Shown piece by piece: positions 25,166 through 44,399 of a DNA stretch of 64,000 bases (its first letter is position 1; each line of letters opens with the position of its first letter). Under the pieces are notes generated by a model that was not told the DNA's origin, did no database searches, and worked only from the letters and a program-made list of their open reading frames with translations. Made by a program: the position numbers and the translations under genes. This DNA comes from Anolis sagrei (taxonomy: Eukaryota > Chordata > Lepidosauria > Squamata > Anolidae). Where the stretch lies: positions 56,355,709 through 56,419,708 of the forward strand of contig NC_090022.1 of the NCBI RefSeq assembly GCF_037176765.1. Direction: 5' to 3'.

Positions 25166-25382
25166 CTTGTACTGAAATAATGTAGCTGACTTACTGAGAT
25201 TCAAGACTGCAGTGTACTTACAGTGTTTGGTAAACATGACACTATAAATTGACTGTTTTTACAAGCTGCCTTGGGACTGCTCTGAGAGAAAGGCAACATA
25301 TAAATAACACAAATATACTAAAATGTCAGCATCTATATATATAAATTTGTTACGTTGGTTCAACCGGACAGCAAAACTCCAC

Positions 25383-25870
25383 AACCCCCCAACGAAACTT
25401 AACCAAACTTCCCATGCCCATAACACAACCCACAAGGTACAAACTTATCTACTCAAAATGAAAAACAACACAACAACACACTCACAAAACGGCAAAACAA
25501 CAAAACTCAAAAAAACCCCAACGAAACTTAACCAAAATTCCCATGTCCATAACACAACTCACAAGGTACAAACATATCTACTCAAAATGAAAAACAACAC
25601 AACAACACACTCACAAAACGGCAAAACAACAAAACTCCAAAAAAAACCAATGAAACTTAACAAAAATTCCCATGCTCATAACACAACCCACAAGGTACAA
25701 ACATATCTACTCAAAATGAAAAACAACACAACAACACACTCACAAAACGGCAAAACAACAAAACTAAAAAAAACCCAACGAAACTTAACCAAAATTCCCA
25801 TGCCGATAACACAACCCACAAGGTACAAACATATCTACTCAAAATGAAAAACAATACAACAACACAATAC
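25383..25870 (+). repeat. 129-bp tandem repeat, four units
   Basis: The landmark CCCATG recurs at 25411, 25540, 25669 and 25797, giving a period of 129, 129 and 128. Units include CACAAGGTACAAAC and CACAAAACGGCAAAACAACA. Because 129 is a multiple of three the repeat reads as a 43-residue repeated ORF, probably without meaning. Confidence 0.95.
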
Positions 25871-25904
25871 GGCAAAACAACTGAGCATGCGCATTGGCAC
25901 CCAG

Positions 25905-26462
25905 CCGCACACACACATGAAACCCCACGCTCCATCACTCCCCTGCCGCCGCACACACACACGCAACCCCACGCTCCATCACTCCCCCCACCACCGCGCA
26001 CACACACGCAACCCCACTCCCCCCGCTGCCGCACACACACATGCAACCCCACGCTCCATCATTCCCCCCGCCACCGCACACACACACGCATCCCCACGCT
26101 CCATCACTCCCCCGCTGCCGCACACACACGCAACCCCACGCTCCATCACTCCCCCCGCCGCCGCACACACACACGCAACCCCACACTCCATCACTCCCCC
26201 CGCCGCCGCACACACATACACAACCCCACGCTCCATCACTCCCCCTGCTGCGGCACACACACACGCAACCCCACTCCCCCCGCCGCCGCACACGCACACG
26301 CAACCCCATGCTCCATCACTCCTCCCGCCGCCGCACACACATACACAACCCCACGCTCCATCACTCCCCCCACCGCCGCACACACACATGCAACCCCACA
26401 CTCCATTACTCCTCCCGCCGCCGCACACATACACACAACACCACGCTCCATCACTCCCCTGC
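25905..26462 (+). repeat. C-rich minisatellite, about 45-bp units
   Basis: Twelve or so units of the form CGCAACCCCACGCTCCATCA plus a CTCCCCCCGCCGCCGCACAC part. Some units lack the CTCCATCAC part and are shorter. Very CpG-rich on both strands. Long ORFs over it in all frames are artefacts. Confidence 0.95.
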
Positions 26463-26529
26463 CCCAATCTTTCCTCCTTTTACTTCACGCCACCTCCAAA
26501 CCCCACCCCGCCACTTCCCGCCCTGTCAA

Positions 26530-26995
26530 AATCCAGGAAAGACAGGATGGAAGGAAAGAAGGAAGAAAGAGAAAGGGAGGTAAAGAAAAAGGGGGAAGGA
26601 AGGAAAGTTAGAGAAAGAAGGAAGAAGAAAAGGAAAGATGGAAGGAAAGAAAAGAGAGACAGCAGAAGAGAAAGAAAAAGGGGGAAGGAAGGAAAGAGGT
26701 AGAGAAGGAAGAAATGAGAGACAGAGGGAGGGAAAGAAAAAGGGAGAAGGAAGGAAGGAAGGAGAGAAGGAAAGGAAAAAAGGGAATGAATGAAGGAAAG
26801 AGGGAGTGAAGGAAGGGGGAAGATGTAGAGAAAGAGGGAGGGAAGGAAAGAAGGAAAGAGAGAAGGAAGAAAAGAGACCAGAAGAGAAAGAAAAAGGGGG
26901 AAGGAAGGAAAGAGATAGAGAAGGAAGAGAAGAAGGAAAGATGGGAGGGAAGAAAGGAAGGAAGGAGGGAAAGAAGGAGAGAAAGAGGGAAGGTT
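26530..26995 (+). repeat. purine-rich GGAA/GAAAG tract
   Basis: Almost pure purine strand, with AAGGAAGGAAAG, GAAAGAAAAAGGGGGAAGG and related units repeated for about 460 bases. Confidence 0.9.
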
Positions 26996-27030
26996 GGCCA
27001 CAGCAACACGTGGCGGGTAAAGGTTGTTAT

Positions 27031-27033
27031 TTC

Positions 27034-27075
<42 letters not shown>

Positions 27076-27090
27076 CATTATTATTATTAT
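27031..27090. repeat. (TTA)n microsatellite
   Basis: About 18 ATT units with one interruption. A second purine-rich tract follows at 27200-27360. Confidence 0.95.
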
Positions 27091-27456
27091 GCTATGATTC
27101 CTATGAGACCCTTTTAGGGGGAATGGGAAAGGTGTCAGGTCCCAGAGGCAATGCATTGCATTATTGTTATTGTTATGATGGTGGTGAAATAAAAGGAAAT
27201 AAAAAGTGAAAGAAGGAAGCAAACAGGGAGGGAAGAAAGGCAAAGGAAGAAAGGGGGAGGGAATGAAGGAAAGAGAGAAGGATGAAACCAAGTAGCGAAA
27301 GAAAGAAAGAGGAAGAGAAGGAAGAAAGGAGAGAAAGGGGGAGGAAAAGAGGGAAGGAATAGGTAGGTACCTCTCTTTCATAATAGTCCAGATATCTACC
27401 TCAACTTTGATAAGTTTCACTATAGGCCACAGCAACGCGTGGCAGGGCACAGCTAG

Positions 27457-28340
27457 TTTGAGATAAAATTCAAATGTCAGTTAATCACAAATGCAGATTA
27501 CAATCCTTCATTTCAACTTGTTTTGTGAAAGCTGCCTAATGAAGAAAATGTCGGTAATAAAGTAAATTAGGTTTAGTAAAGTAAACATTAAGAACTTCCT
27601 GAGGATGCCAGTGATATACTAGCAGAAAGGATTGTCTTATGTGATAGGTAGTAAAGGCATTTTTATTAGAGAGGTAGATTAGGGGGTCGCTTGTCAAATG
27701 CATTGTGCAAGCAGATTTCAGAAATTGATCTAAATTACCTCTGAGACCATGTTTGCTCTTTAATTCCAGGAAAAATTGTTTGAAAAAGCAAAAAGAAAAT
27801 ATGGAAACTACAGAAAATGCTTTATAACTACATAATTTGGAACACTGTGATAGCTGAGCAGATGGTATGCAATGCCTGCTTTCAGTTTGGACATGTACAG
27901 ATCTAGATAGCATCAGGCAGAGATCCAATATAGCCTGTGAATTCCTTTCCCCGCTCTTAAAAGTGACTTCCATTATGTCTTTATAAAACAATGATGGTAT
28001 TTGGCAAATATATGTACAAAATCTGAAAAGATGCTTAGTGGAGGGAAATGCTGATCTTGCAGACAAAGCTGTTAGAATAGCTGTACTCTGCTCTACTCTG
28101 TTTTTTTCTCAGAAGGAAGATAATTTGGGCAGAAAACCTGTAGCTTCCCAACGGTTGCTGCAATCCTGTCAGCCCCAGTTGAGCAGATCAGTGGTTAGGA
28201 ATTGTGGAAGCTATAGTCCAGTATCTTGAACAAAGCTTCTTAAACTGTGGGTCAAGACCCCAAATAGGATCGCAAAAGTGAATGGTGGGAGTCATGAAAG
28301 GGTAGAAGAGTTGCTGCTGTCGCAGGAAGAGCAGAGCCCA
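27457..28340. other. RAB7A intron 1; MITE remnant at 28230-28310
   Basis: Mostly unassigned. Near 28230 TTCTTAAACTGTGGGTCAAG resembles the end of a hAT-like element. No exon recognised. Confidence 0.35.
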
Positions 28341-28345
28341 AGCTG

Positions 28346-28620
28346 CTTTTTTCCCTTCATGTCAGGAGCGACTTGAGAAACTGCAAGTTGCTTCTGGTGT
28401 GAGAGAATTAGCTGTCTGCAAGGACATTGCCCAGGGAACACCCGGATGTTTTCGATGTTTTACTATCCTTGTGGGAGGCTTCTCTCATGTTCCCAACATG
28501 GGAAGCCGGAGTTGACAGAGGGAACTCATCCACACTCTTCCCCAGATTCGAACCTGTAAGCTGTTGGTCTTAGTCCTGGCAGTACAAGGGTTTAACCCAT
28601 TGTGCCACTAGGGGCTCCAA
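28346..28620 (-). mobile_element. tRNA-derived SINE
   Basis: Minus-strand copy. The tRNA-like head is at 28555-28618 (GGAGCCCCTAGTGGCACAAT read in reverse, B-box GGTTCGAATC-like) and the 3' end GTCAGGAGCGACTTGAGAAA at 28361. The 8-bp CCAAGCTG flanks it on both sides (28338 and 28617), a likely target duplication. Same family as 32789, 33885, 41913 and 53150. Confidence 0.85.
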
Positions 28621-31240
28621 GCTGTTGGGTGAAAGGAAAGGATTTCAGCTGAGGCAGCCAGATGGATGAGCCCAGCAGTGGAGGAGAAGGAGGGTATGTA
28701 AAGGTGAAGCAGAAGGGAAAGGAAAGCCCTGTCAATCCTCTAAGCGTTTGCTGCCCTTCCTTCTCCCCAACTGTATCTCTTTATTTGAAGAAAATTTGAT
28801 TTGGGGGTGGGGTGGGGGGCTATTTTAAGGATGGCATCTTAATCTTTCTGCAAGACTCGACTTGGAATGTGGTGAGCCCTCTGTATCCATAGATTCAGTC
28901 ATCCATGGCTTGAATATATATCTACTAACAGACTGTGTTAGGTGTCCTCCAAACATGGAATCCATAAACTGCTATCTTACTATGTTCTCATTTGTATGAA
29001 AGGCATCTTTATTGTCTCAGAGGCACCAAGCACTTGCTTTTTCCCTAAAATCTTCATGATATGTGCAAGTTATAAGTAGCCGTTGCTAGCTCTGCCTTAG
29101 CTGGAACTAATTTCAAACATTTCTGATGGCTGGGAAGCTAAAATCTATATTGTCCTAAAATTGAACCATGAATGATATTTAAAAGCCTTACTTCACTCAA
29201 AATGTTCTTACAGCAAAATGTTGCAGTTGTAGCAATAAAAGTCTCCATACAACCTGCCCTAAAGTTGTGCAAATGAGCTTGGCTTGCTATTATGAATTAG
29301 CCCTTTGGATATGAATGTTGGTCTCCAAATCATGGGATTCTGTGAGCCTCCAGAGATGCTTAGTCATTATGTTTAGTCAAGTAATAGCAGCACTTGAATG
29401 ACAACAATGACCAGGCCTATATATAGCATAGCCCTGCCACTTTTTGTGAACCAACTATTCTGATTGTTTTCCCAAGTATATTAATCTTTGGCATACCTGA
29501 CTCTTCATATCAAAACTATTTCTCAATGGTACCATTTGTCCTTGCTGTGATGGGTCACACCATCTGTTAACATTTCATAATGAGCAGGCAATTAACATGT
29601 ATTGACCTTCTGTCTATCGGGCATATTAACACAGACATAGCTTGTAGAAAAATGGGAAATACCTGAAGCTGCTATTAAATTGCTCTTAGGTGTGTAAGCA
29701 GACAGCTGTTAAATAAATCCAAATTTATGGAATCCTAGTTATACAATAGGATAATTTTAGTGTGAGACATGTTGATTCTTTTGATGCATGATTTTATCGT
29801 GGCCCCTTTCCTTTATTAGAGGTTTTTTTTGTTGCCGTGCAGCCTTCTTCCAACAGAGTTCATGTACCTCTATTTGTCTTAAGATTGAAGTAGTAAAGTG
29901 GGAGGATACAAGATTTAACTAGCTGCAGTAGCCAAATTGACCCTTAATCACGGATTATCACTCCTAGAGATCACACAATACAGGAACTGACTGGATGTTT
30001 TTGAAGTGTTGTATTCCTCTCAGGAGAAACTTGTATTTAAGGAATGAAAAATGTTTAACCCATTTTCAACCTCCCTTTCTTCAGCGTCTCACATCAGTCT
30101 GTATGGGCTGAGTATCCTCATATAATTCCTGTTAAGATGGGTGGCTCAGGTACAGTGATTTTCGTTTAAATAGTTAGTGAGGTGTGGACCACCATTTGGC
30201 CCAAGTACCTTGGCTGTTCATCTGCATCTATAATTGCAAAGACCCCAGGGAGTACAACATGGCTTTCTACATGACTCTTTCTCCTTAAACACTGTTAGGT
30301 GATTGTGACCATCTGGTATGTTGTATTACTTTACTTCTACCCTTATTTTTGTCTTTTTCTGGCAGTAGTGTTTGATCATGTAAGAGCTTTTTTCTGGGAA
30401 GAAGTATTGCTGGTATGACTTGAATGGCTTGCATGACCTGTAAATTAAGCAGTAAACAAGTCAAAGAAGCCTGAACAGTAATCGTGATGTAAGCTTCCCA
30501 GAGTTTTTTTTTAAGACAACTGCACATTGGTGGTAAAAGTTCTTAGCCTTATTGAAAGTAAGCCAAACACAAACTATGTAAATCTTAGCAACTGTAGGGA
30601 CTTTTATAAAATATGATCCTGCTAACTGAGCCCCTTTGTAGATCTTGAGATAAGTACAGTAGGTCTGAGAGCAAGGACTTTAGTGCTGCATTTGCAAATG
30701 AAGTGTGCCTTCTGATGTACTGGAGAATTGACTTAACTGCACCTTGATACTTCCCTTTTCTCCTTCACCTGCTGCATTACTTGACTTCGGGTGTTTACCT
30801 TTCATAAAGTGATTACAGTGAGTTTGGTGGGAATTCTCCTGTGCTGTCCCTGCCTTAAGAAGCTTAATCTTGGGAGTTACTGCACAATGCTCAGTTTTCT
30901 TGGCCCCTGGAAACAGCAAGTTCTGGCTGGGGTTCTCGAATGGCTGAATAAGCCCAGTGATTAACCATTTCTTCATGCAACATTGTAATTGAGGCAGCAG
31001 TGCTGCCTATGAGAGTGAGATTGTCATGGTTTCAGTTTGGAAAGTGGATGGATTATTAATTGCATCTCAAGCCTTACAGAACAAATGGCTTTGTGTTTTG
31101 TCATATTTTCCTTTTCTGCAAAAGAAGGAAATGACATATAAGTACTAATTCTTCTCAGTTGCCATTCTGACTAAGCAGCTGAATATTCCTGCAGATTTAT
31201 GTATTACTTTAAGTATTTATTTATTTATTTCCCAGTTATT
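28621..31240. other. RAB7A intron 1, no gene seen
   Basis: A short mariner-like end (CCCTCTGTATCCATAGATTC) lies near 28878. The rest shows no recognised exon or repeat. Confidence 0.4.
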
Positions 31241-31242
31241 GT

Positions 31243-31901
31243 ATTTTCCAGTGTATAAGATGACCTTTTAAGCCTGGAAAGTCTTATGAAAAATCTGGGG
31301 TCGTCTTATACACCAGGGATAAAATAAAATAGAAGAATAAAAGAAAATAATAAAATCCCTTAGCAGTGCGGCCTGAGGAGGGCGGAGGGAGGGCGAGAGG
31401 AAGAGGAGCAGCAGGCCACATTGCCACATAGACCATCCAGGAGTGGTGGCCCACTGGGCTGCCCCTCGCCGCTCTACTTTTAAGGCCCTTCTCTGCTCCC
31501 GCTGCTCTCCCCACTCTACTTTGAAGCAACTCCTGCAATGTTGCCATTTCTGGGTAGCTGGGGGAGAGAGGAAGGAAGGAAGGCCACCCAATCAGCCAGC
31601 AGTAGCCTTGTAAGGCCACTGGGCTCGCCTAGACTTAAGGAAGCACCTTCAGACTATGACTTCCAGCTGCCCCGGGTGGTGCTGTGCCTTGGACGTGTGC
31701 ACTGAGGCATTCTGGGAGTTGTAGTTCCCGAATCATAACCCTCTTGCCCTGCATTGACAAGGCTTGTACTTGGGATTTCTTGTGACTAGATGGGCATAGA
31801 ATAAAATTGTGTTGGAAGAAGGGTAGTCTTATACAGCGAGTATATCCCAAACTCTATATTTTAACTTGAAAATTTGAGCGGCATCTTATACACTGGAAAA
31901 T
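31243..31901. mobile_element. 659-bp DNA transposon with perfect inverted ends
   Basis: Perfect 20-bp terminal inverted repeats: ATTTTCCAGTGTATAAGATG at 31243-31262 and its exact reverse complement at 31882-31901. The interior is GC-rich with no transposase ORF that I recognise, so it is a non-autonomous element. Superfamily not assigned. Confidence 0.8.
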
Positions 31902-31914
31902 AAGGTAATATCCC

Positions 31915-32471
31915 AAATGTAGTTGGTGCTACCCCTCTATTCTGCTTTGGTTAGACCACATCTGGAATATTGTGTCCAATTCTGGGCACCACAATTCAAG
32001 AGAGACATTGACAAGCTGGAATGTGTCCAGAGGAGGGCGACTAAAATGATCAAGGGTCTGGAGAACAAGCCCTATGAGGAGCGGCTTAGGGAACTGGGCA
32101 TGTTTAGCCTGAAGAAGAGAAGGCTGAGAGGAGATATGATAGCCATGTATAAATATGTGAGAGGAAGCCACAGGGAGGAGGGAGCAAGCTTGTTTTCTGC
32201 TTCCTTGGAGACTAGGACGCGGAACAATGGCTTCAAACTACAAGAGAGGAGATTCCATCTGAACATTAGGAAGAACTTCCTGACTGTGAGAGCCGTTCAG
32301 CAGTGGAACTCTCTGCCCCGGAGTGTGGTGGAGGCTCCTTCTTTGGAAGCTTTTAAGCAGAGGCTGGATGGCCATCTGTCAGGGGAGATTTGAATGCAAT
32401 ATTCCTGCTTCTTGGCAGGGGGTTGGACTGGATGGCCCATGAGGTCTCTTCCAACTCTTTGATTCTATGAA
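31915..32471 (+). mobile_element. CR1 LINE, young-looking 5'-truncated copy
   Basis: Carries an open 156-codon stretch (31923-32393) of the CR1 ORF2 C-terminus: [75 protein letters not shown], and a stop, then the CR1 3' UTR ending TTGATTCTATGA. The uninterrupted reading frame makes it the best-preserved CR1 copy here. Confidence 0.95.
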
Positions 32472-32788
32472 AGAATCCTTAAAACTGTGGACATTTCCTT
32501 CATTCTTTGCCTTTTTCAGTCAGGATTCTGGTGTTTTATTTTTCTTTAGATCTTTGACTTCCAGCCATCATTCCTTTAACATGTTCACTGTATTGAAACC
32601 TCTCCTTGGCCTATACACATAACTAATTCTTGTTTTCTCATTTTCACAAATTTCTGTGCTACTTGTTTTATTGCTCAAGTCTAGAAGTGTTTGAACACTT
32701 AAAACATTTCAGTAATTCTCATGGTAGGATCAACAAAATACAATTCCATCTAATTTCTTGAGAAGATACACTTGTCACTTTATCATAG

Positions 32789-33045
32789 GAGCCCCCGGTG
32801 GCGCAGTGGGTTAAAGCACTGTGCCGGCAGAACTGAAGACTGACAGGTCACAGGTTCGAACCCGGGGAGAGGCGGATGAGCTCCCTCTGTTAGCTCCAGC
32901 TCCTCATGCGGGGACATGAGAGAAGCCTCCCACAAGGATGATAAAACATCAAAAAATCATCCAGGCGTCCCCTGGGCAACGTCCTTGCAGACAGCCAATT
33001 CTCTCACAACAGGAGCGGTTGCTCCTGACATGACAAAAAAACAAA
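32789..33045 (+). mobile_element. tRNA-derived SINE
   Basis: Head with pol III A box TGGCGCAGTGGGTTAAAG and B box GGTTCGAACCC, body AGCTCCCTCTGTTAGCTCC, CATGAGAGAAGCCTCCCAC, end CTCCTGACATGACAAAAAAA. Flanked by TATCATA on both sides. Clearest plus-strand copy of this family. Confidence 0.9.
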
Positions 33046-33884
33046 AACAAAACTCTATCATAAGTTTAACCAATAGTCGTACTCAAATCTTGCAGATTTG
33101 TGGCTGTGGCTTTGTTGACTGAGGCTATATATCTGGAATGTTGTTTTCCTCTTTTCCTACTGCTTTCTAACTTGCTATGAACATTATTCAATTATGCAAT
33201 CATACATTATCCAATTAACCAATTATGTTATTTTCAGCTCTGACTTATGGCTACCCTGTCAATGAGGGACCTCCAAGTCACCCTGATCTCAGATCTTATA
33301 ATTTAAAGGCTGTGGCATCCTTGAAATTACTATCAAGTAATGCAGTCTTCCTCTTTCTAATGAGACATATTTTCTCGTGACATGCCCAAAGCACTACAGC
33401 CTTGGTTTAGTCTTCGCTTCTAGGCAGAGTTAAGGCTTGATTTCTCCAAGACACATTTGTTTTGTCTTTTTGGTAGTTCAGGGCATCCACAGAACTCTCA
33501 CCAAGGCCACATTTCAACTGAGTTGTTTATCTACCAATAGGCTTTCTTCACAGTCCTGCTTTCACAACCATACATGGAAATTTAAAATACAAAAGCACGG
33601 ATAAGCCTTGCTTGGGTATTCAGTGATCTATATAAAATTTTGCACACTGTGCAAAAAACAGATCTGACAACAACCTATTCCTTCTGAAATCTGAGGGTGA
33701 CTGCTGGGCTTAAATGGTGGGAGATTCAAAAGAAAAAAAAGAAATTAGGATTTGCTGCATCCTGCAAATTGTAGTTATAGTCTTAAATCTGCATAACTTA
33801 GAAAGCAATTTAATAAAGTGATGCTGGTTAGAGACTTCGAGTCAGGATGGTTACATATTATTTGCAATATCATGGGCATATTTT

Positions 33885-34100
33885 TCGTGTCAGGAGCGCC
33901 TTGAGAAACTGCAAGTCACTTCTGGTGTGAGAGAATTGGCCATCTGCAAGGATGTTGCCCAGGGGATGCCCGGATGTTATGATGTTTTACCATCCTTGTG
34001 GGAGAAGGCACTCACCCATGCTCTCCCCAGATTTGAACCTCCGACCTGTCAGTCTTCAATCCTGCCAGCACAAGAATTTAACCCATTGCTGCTCCACCTT
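33885..34100 (-). mobile_element. tRNA-derived SINE, degraded head
   Basis: Reverse copy starting GTGTCAGGAGCGCCTTGAGA and ending near GTTTAACCCA-like sequence at 34075-34090; the tRNA-like A box is damaged. Confidence 0.85.
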
Positions 34101-34819
34101 TGTGTATTGGTTGTGAGATAGTGCCAGAAGGAGCAGATTGGTTCACGTATTTCCTGCTGGCGGGCTTTCCATAAGCATGGAGTCCCTGATATGAGCAGAA
34201 TGGGTTAGACAAGTCTCAACAACATATTGCTCCTTTTGTGCAGTTTGCTAGGCCGATGTTCTCCTTTCCTTCCTGCATTGGCACAATCAAATTGCTATGC
34301 AAATTTCCACAATTGCTTTTTAAAACACTCTTCTTTGAACCTTTGAACTTTTAAGTACTTGCTTCCAAGTCTAAATACTAGTCATCAATGCATGCTTCAT
34401 GCGTAGGAAAAGGAATGTGTTTTATTTAGTCTAACCAGGATCAAAACTTTTATAAATGCCACAGTATGGAGTAGTAAAGTACTCATTGAGAATCTGGAGT
34501 AATATAGCCTTTAGGTGCTTGCCTTTGTTGCAGCCTGGGATAGATAGTGTATGACAATCTTGTGCCTCATATTTCATTGCTCTTGCCCTATACTACATAT
34601 GTTCGTTGGAGTTCGTCTCTCTTTGCCTTAATTTCCCCACCCTTTCTGTGGTATTTATGGTGAAAATGAAAGTTTCCCTGAATTTGGAGCCATATCAGCT
34701 AAGTAGGGACACCTATATCATCACTTGAGAGGCCCCTCCCCCTTCTGGCACCAACGGCTGTTCTGACCAGAGAGAAGAAAGAAGGGAGCAGAAGACACTG
34801 CCATCTTGTCTTTACTAAT

Positions 34820-35112
34820 AATATAATATAGTATATTGTATATACATATAATATTTATAATATTATAATGTAATACAGTATAATACTAGTAATAATAATT
34901 CAATATTATAATAATAATTATATATTTAATTACATGTAATATTACTAATAATATTACAATATAATGGCATAGTGCAATATAGTAATATATACTGATATTG
35001 TACTTTGCTAATTATATAATATTGTATGAAAATATATATTGTAAGCCGCTCTGAGTCCCCTTCGGGGTGAGAAGGGCGGCATATAAGCGCCGTAAATAAA
35101 TAAATAATAATA
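34820..35112 (+). mobile_element. AT-rich block ending in an L2-clade LINE tail
   Basis: AT-only stretch of about 200 bases, then GTAAGCCGCTCTGAGTCCCC, GGGGTGAGAAGGGCGGCATA and a (AAATAAAT)n tail at 35093-35112. This stands 150 bases before the RAB7A coding exon 2 acceptor. Confidence 0.75.
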
Positions 35113-35292
35113 AATATCTCCAACCGTGAAGATTAAAGGCTTCTCTGTGAGTAGAATAGGGATGTAGTTATGCCTTTTGAGAAGCAGTGTTTGCTAACTG
35201 GCTTGTGATCAGCTGCCCTGTATCCTGAAATGTGTCGTCATTTCTCTTTGTACAGTAAGTGCACTTGAAGCCTTCATTTGAACTCCAGAACA

Positions 35293-42362
<7,070 letters not shown>

Positions 42363-43875
42363 GGTGGGGCTGGAGGGGTTAGCACAGTCCTTCACAAACA
42401 GATATCACACCTAGGCCTTCAAACACACACGGCCCCTCTCTCCTATGTAAAAAGAAACAAGATCTCATCCTCAGTGGCCAAAACCACCCTTTTACCATGA
42501 ACAACGTGTAAGCCCACTCATTCCTCTCCACGACTCCATCAAAGTCCCTTCATCCCATTGCATTATTTCATGGTAGCAGCCCTTTCTCCTATAGTTTAAA
42601 AAAGGAAACTCTCTTATATGTTTGGAACTTAAGCTACTTCCAGGTGTTCAATGGAAAGAAACTGTGTACAGATGATCTGTAACAATTTCCCTTTACTTGT
42701 CTTGTGTTTCCCCTGTGAAGGCGGCGACTGGAAAGGCTGATAACTCATAGTTCATTGCAAGCTCAGCACTCAGTCCAACTAGGTTGAGTTTTGTATGTAT
42801 CTGTTAATGCTTGTTACTTTTAAACTAATCAGATCTTTTTACAGTATCCACGTATTATGTAATGGCTTCTTTAGGAAAAATCTTATAGTACATGTTAATA
42901 TATGCAACCAATTAAAATGTATAAATTAGTGTAAAATTCTTGAATTACATGTTTAAGTACTGAAACACAGGTTGTTTAGGAAGTGAACAGGACACTTGTG
43001 GGATGCATTGTGCTCGCAACACAAGTCCAGATAGAGGCAGTATTCTGTACAGTAGAAGCAAGAATTATGTAAACATTTTTATTGATTTAAGAGCCAAAAA
43101 GCTTCATCTCCTGGAAAAAAAATGTTATCTGGCTTCTTTGTAGCTAAAACTTTTCAATGGATGATTTGCATAACCTTGCACACTGGATTATTGGACTTCC
43201 AAAATGAAATACAGCTTTCAGAATGATCACTTTGTTTGCCTTTTATCCCCCTTCATGATTAACTCTGCAAAGCGGAATCTAACATGATGTCTGACTGTTG
43301 TAGAACGAGCTCCACCTGGGTTGTTATGGTCATCCTTGATGGCTAAATGCCCCTTTTTCCTTTTCTCTCTACTGTCATTTGTCTGGATTTCCTGGAATGG
43401 AAACTTGGCAACTTTGTTCTTCCCTATTCTCTTCGTTCTTGCGTTTGTAGCTTTCTTAAATGGAGCACTTCTACTGATTTTCCCAGAAGTCTACAATCTA
43501 GTACGTAGGCAGAACTCTTCTGTAAAGAAACATGCCAATAAACTTAACAAGAACAAAACCTTTTCCTCCTTGTTTCACTTTTTAAACTTCTTACTGAACC
43601 TAATGATGGGGTTCCTAAGCTAATTTGAATTTCCCTCAAACTTGAGATGTTCTTAAAGTAGGAGTGAGTATCATGTGCTCTCCATGCTATTGGACTGAAA
43701 TTCTCAGCATTCCTCACCTTTGTCTACACTACTTAGGACTTCTGGGATTTGCAGTCCGATGTAGCTCTCACTCCATCCCTAAAGAGAGTATGTGAAGACT
43801 ATATGTTTTATGTCATGTTACTGCACCTCAATATATTCTATCAGTGGTTTGAAATAAAATTACATTGAGGTGCTG
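42363..43875 (+). other. RAB7A: RAB7A 3' UTR
   Basis: About 1.5 kb from the stop to the likely poly(A) site. Contains no recognised repeat until past 43.6 kb. A 100-codon ORF at 43321 lies wholly in it and has no family resemblance. Confidence 0.75.
43853..43858 (+). terminator. RAB7A: RAB7A poly(A) signal
   Basis: AATAAA in GTTTGAAATAAAATTACATT. An alternative upstream AATAAA lies at about 43537 (GCCAATAAACTTAAC). Which is used cannot be told from sequence. Confidence 0.6.
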
Positions 43876-44180
43876 AGCAAAGCCTTCTTATATTCAGCAA
43901 AGATTCTCTTGCATATTAAGGCTTTGCTCCATCTGACCAGTGTCTTTCTGCCTTGGAGTGTGATGGTGTTGCCTTTGAATAGGACTCTCTATTCACATCC
44001 AATTCAGATGTAAGGTCCTAATTCAGATGGATAAGCTGAAGCCCTATATGCTCCACACTGCCCTAAACCAGATGAACAGAGGCTGGAGCCATACAGTGAC
44101 TAGTACTGTTCACCACTGAATACACTGGGTAATGTTGATAAAGACTTTCAACCCAACAATATTTGAATGTGTGCACGTGT

Positions 44181-44235
44181 TATTTAATTGCATTTATATC
44201 CCACCTTTCTCCCAGCTCAGAAACCAACATGAAGT
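44181..44235 (-). mobile_element. LINE 3' tail fragment
   Basis: ATTGCATTTATATCCCACCT and TTCTCCCAGCTCAGAA form the reverse of an L2/CR1-like LINE tail. Confidence 0.5.
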
Positions 44236-44399
44236 ACAACTTTTTAAAAGGCACAATTAAGTTTTGAAATTCTTGATATAAATGTCAAACCACAATTACA
44301 TTATATTTCTGTTTATAATATACACATGTTGAACTCTAGCTAAAAATGGGATCAAAAGATGCTTCAAATGTAATAAAATAAAAAACAGTAGTTTCCTCA

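Larger units (their letters stand above)
25332..27456 (+). mobile_element. non-autonomous Helitron packed with satellite DNA
   Basis: Begins TCTATATATATAAATTTG right after an A and ends CTAG (27453-27456) before a T. A 3' hairpin GCCAC-agcaacgc-GTGGC lies at 27426-27443, nine bases before CTAG, the same spacing as in the copy at 13226-13507. Inside are a 129-bp tandem repeat, a 45-bp C-rich minisatellite, two GGAA-type purine blocks, a (TTA)n tract and a second, unterminated copy of the end hairpin at 26997-27014. No Rep/helicase gene. Confidence 0.75.

Noticed and set aside
25383-25870. CRISPR-like array
   Set aside because: Units are contiguous 129-bp tandem copies with no unique spacers, and the genome is eukaryotic.
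25844-26702. Long ORFs (180-270 codons) on both strands
   Set aside because: They lie on a 45-bp minisatellite and purine tract; all frames stay open because of composition and the translations are low-complexity repeats.
26480-27450. Minus-strand ORFs rich in Phe, Pro, Ser and Leu
   Set aside because: Translation of GGAA tracts and (TTA)n; no domain.
32789-32870. tRNA gene
   Set aside because: A and B boxes are present, but the sequence does not fold as a tRNA and continues into a dispersed SINE body.
43321-43623. 100-codon hydrophobic ORF
   Set aside because: Lies in the RAB7A 3' UTR, with no known family and no promoter of its own.
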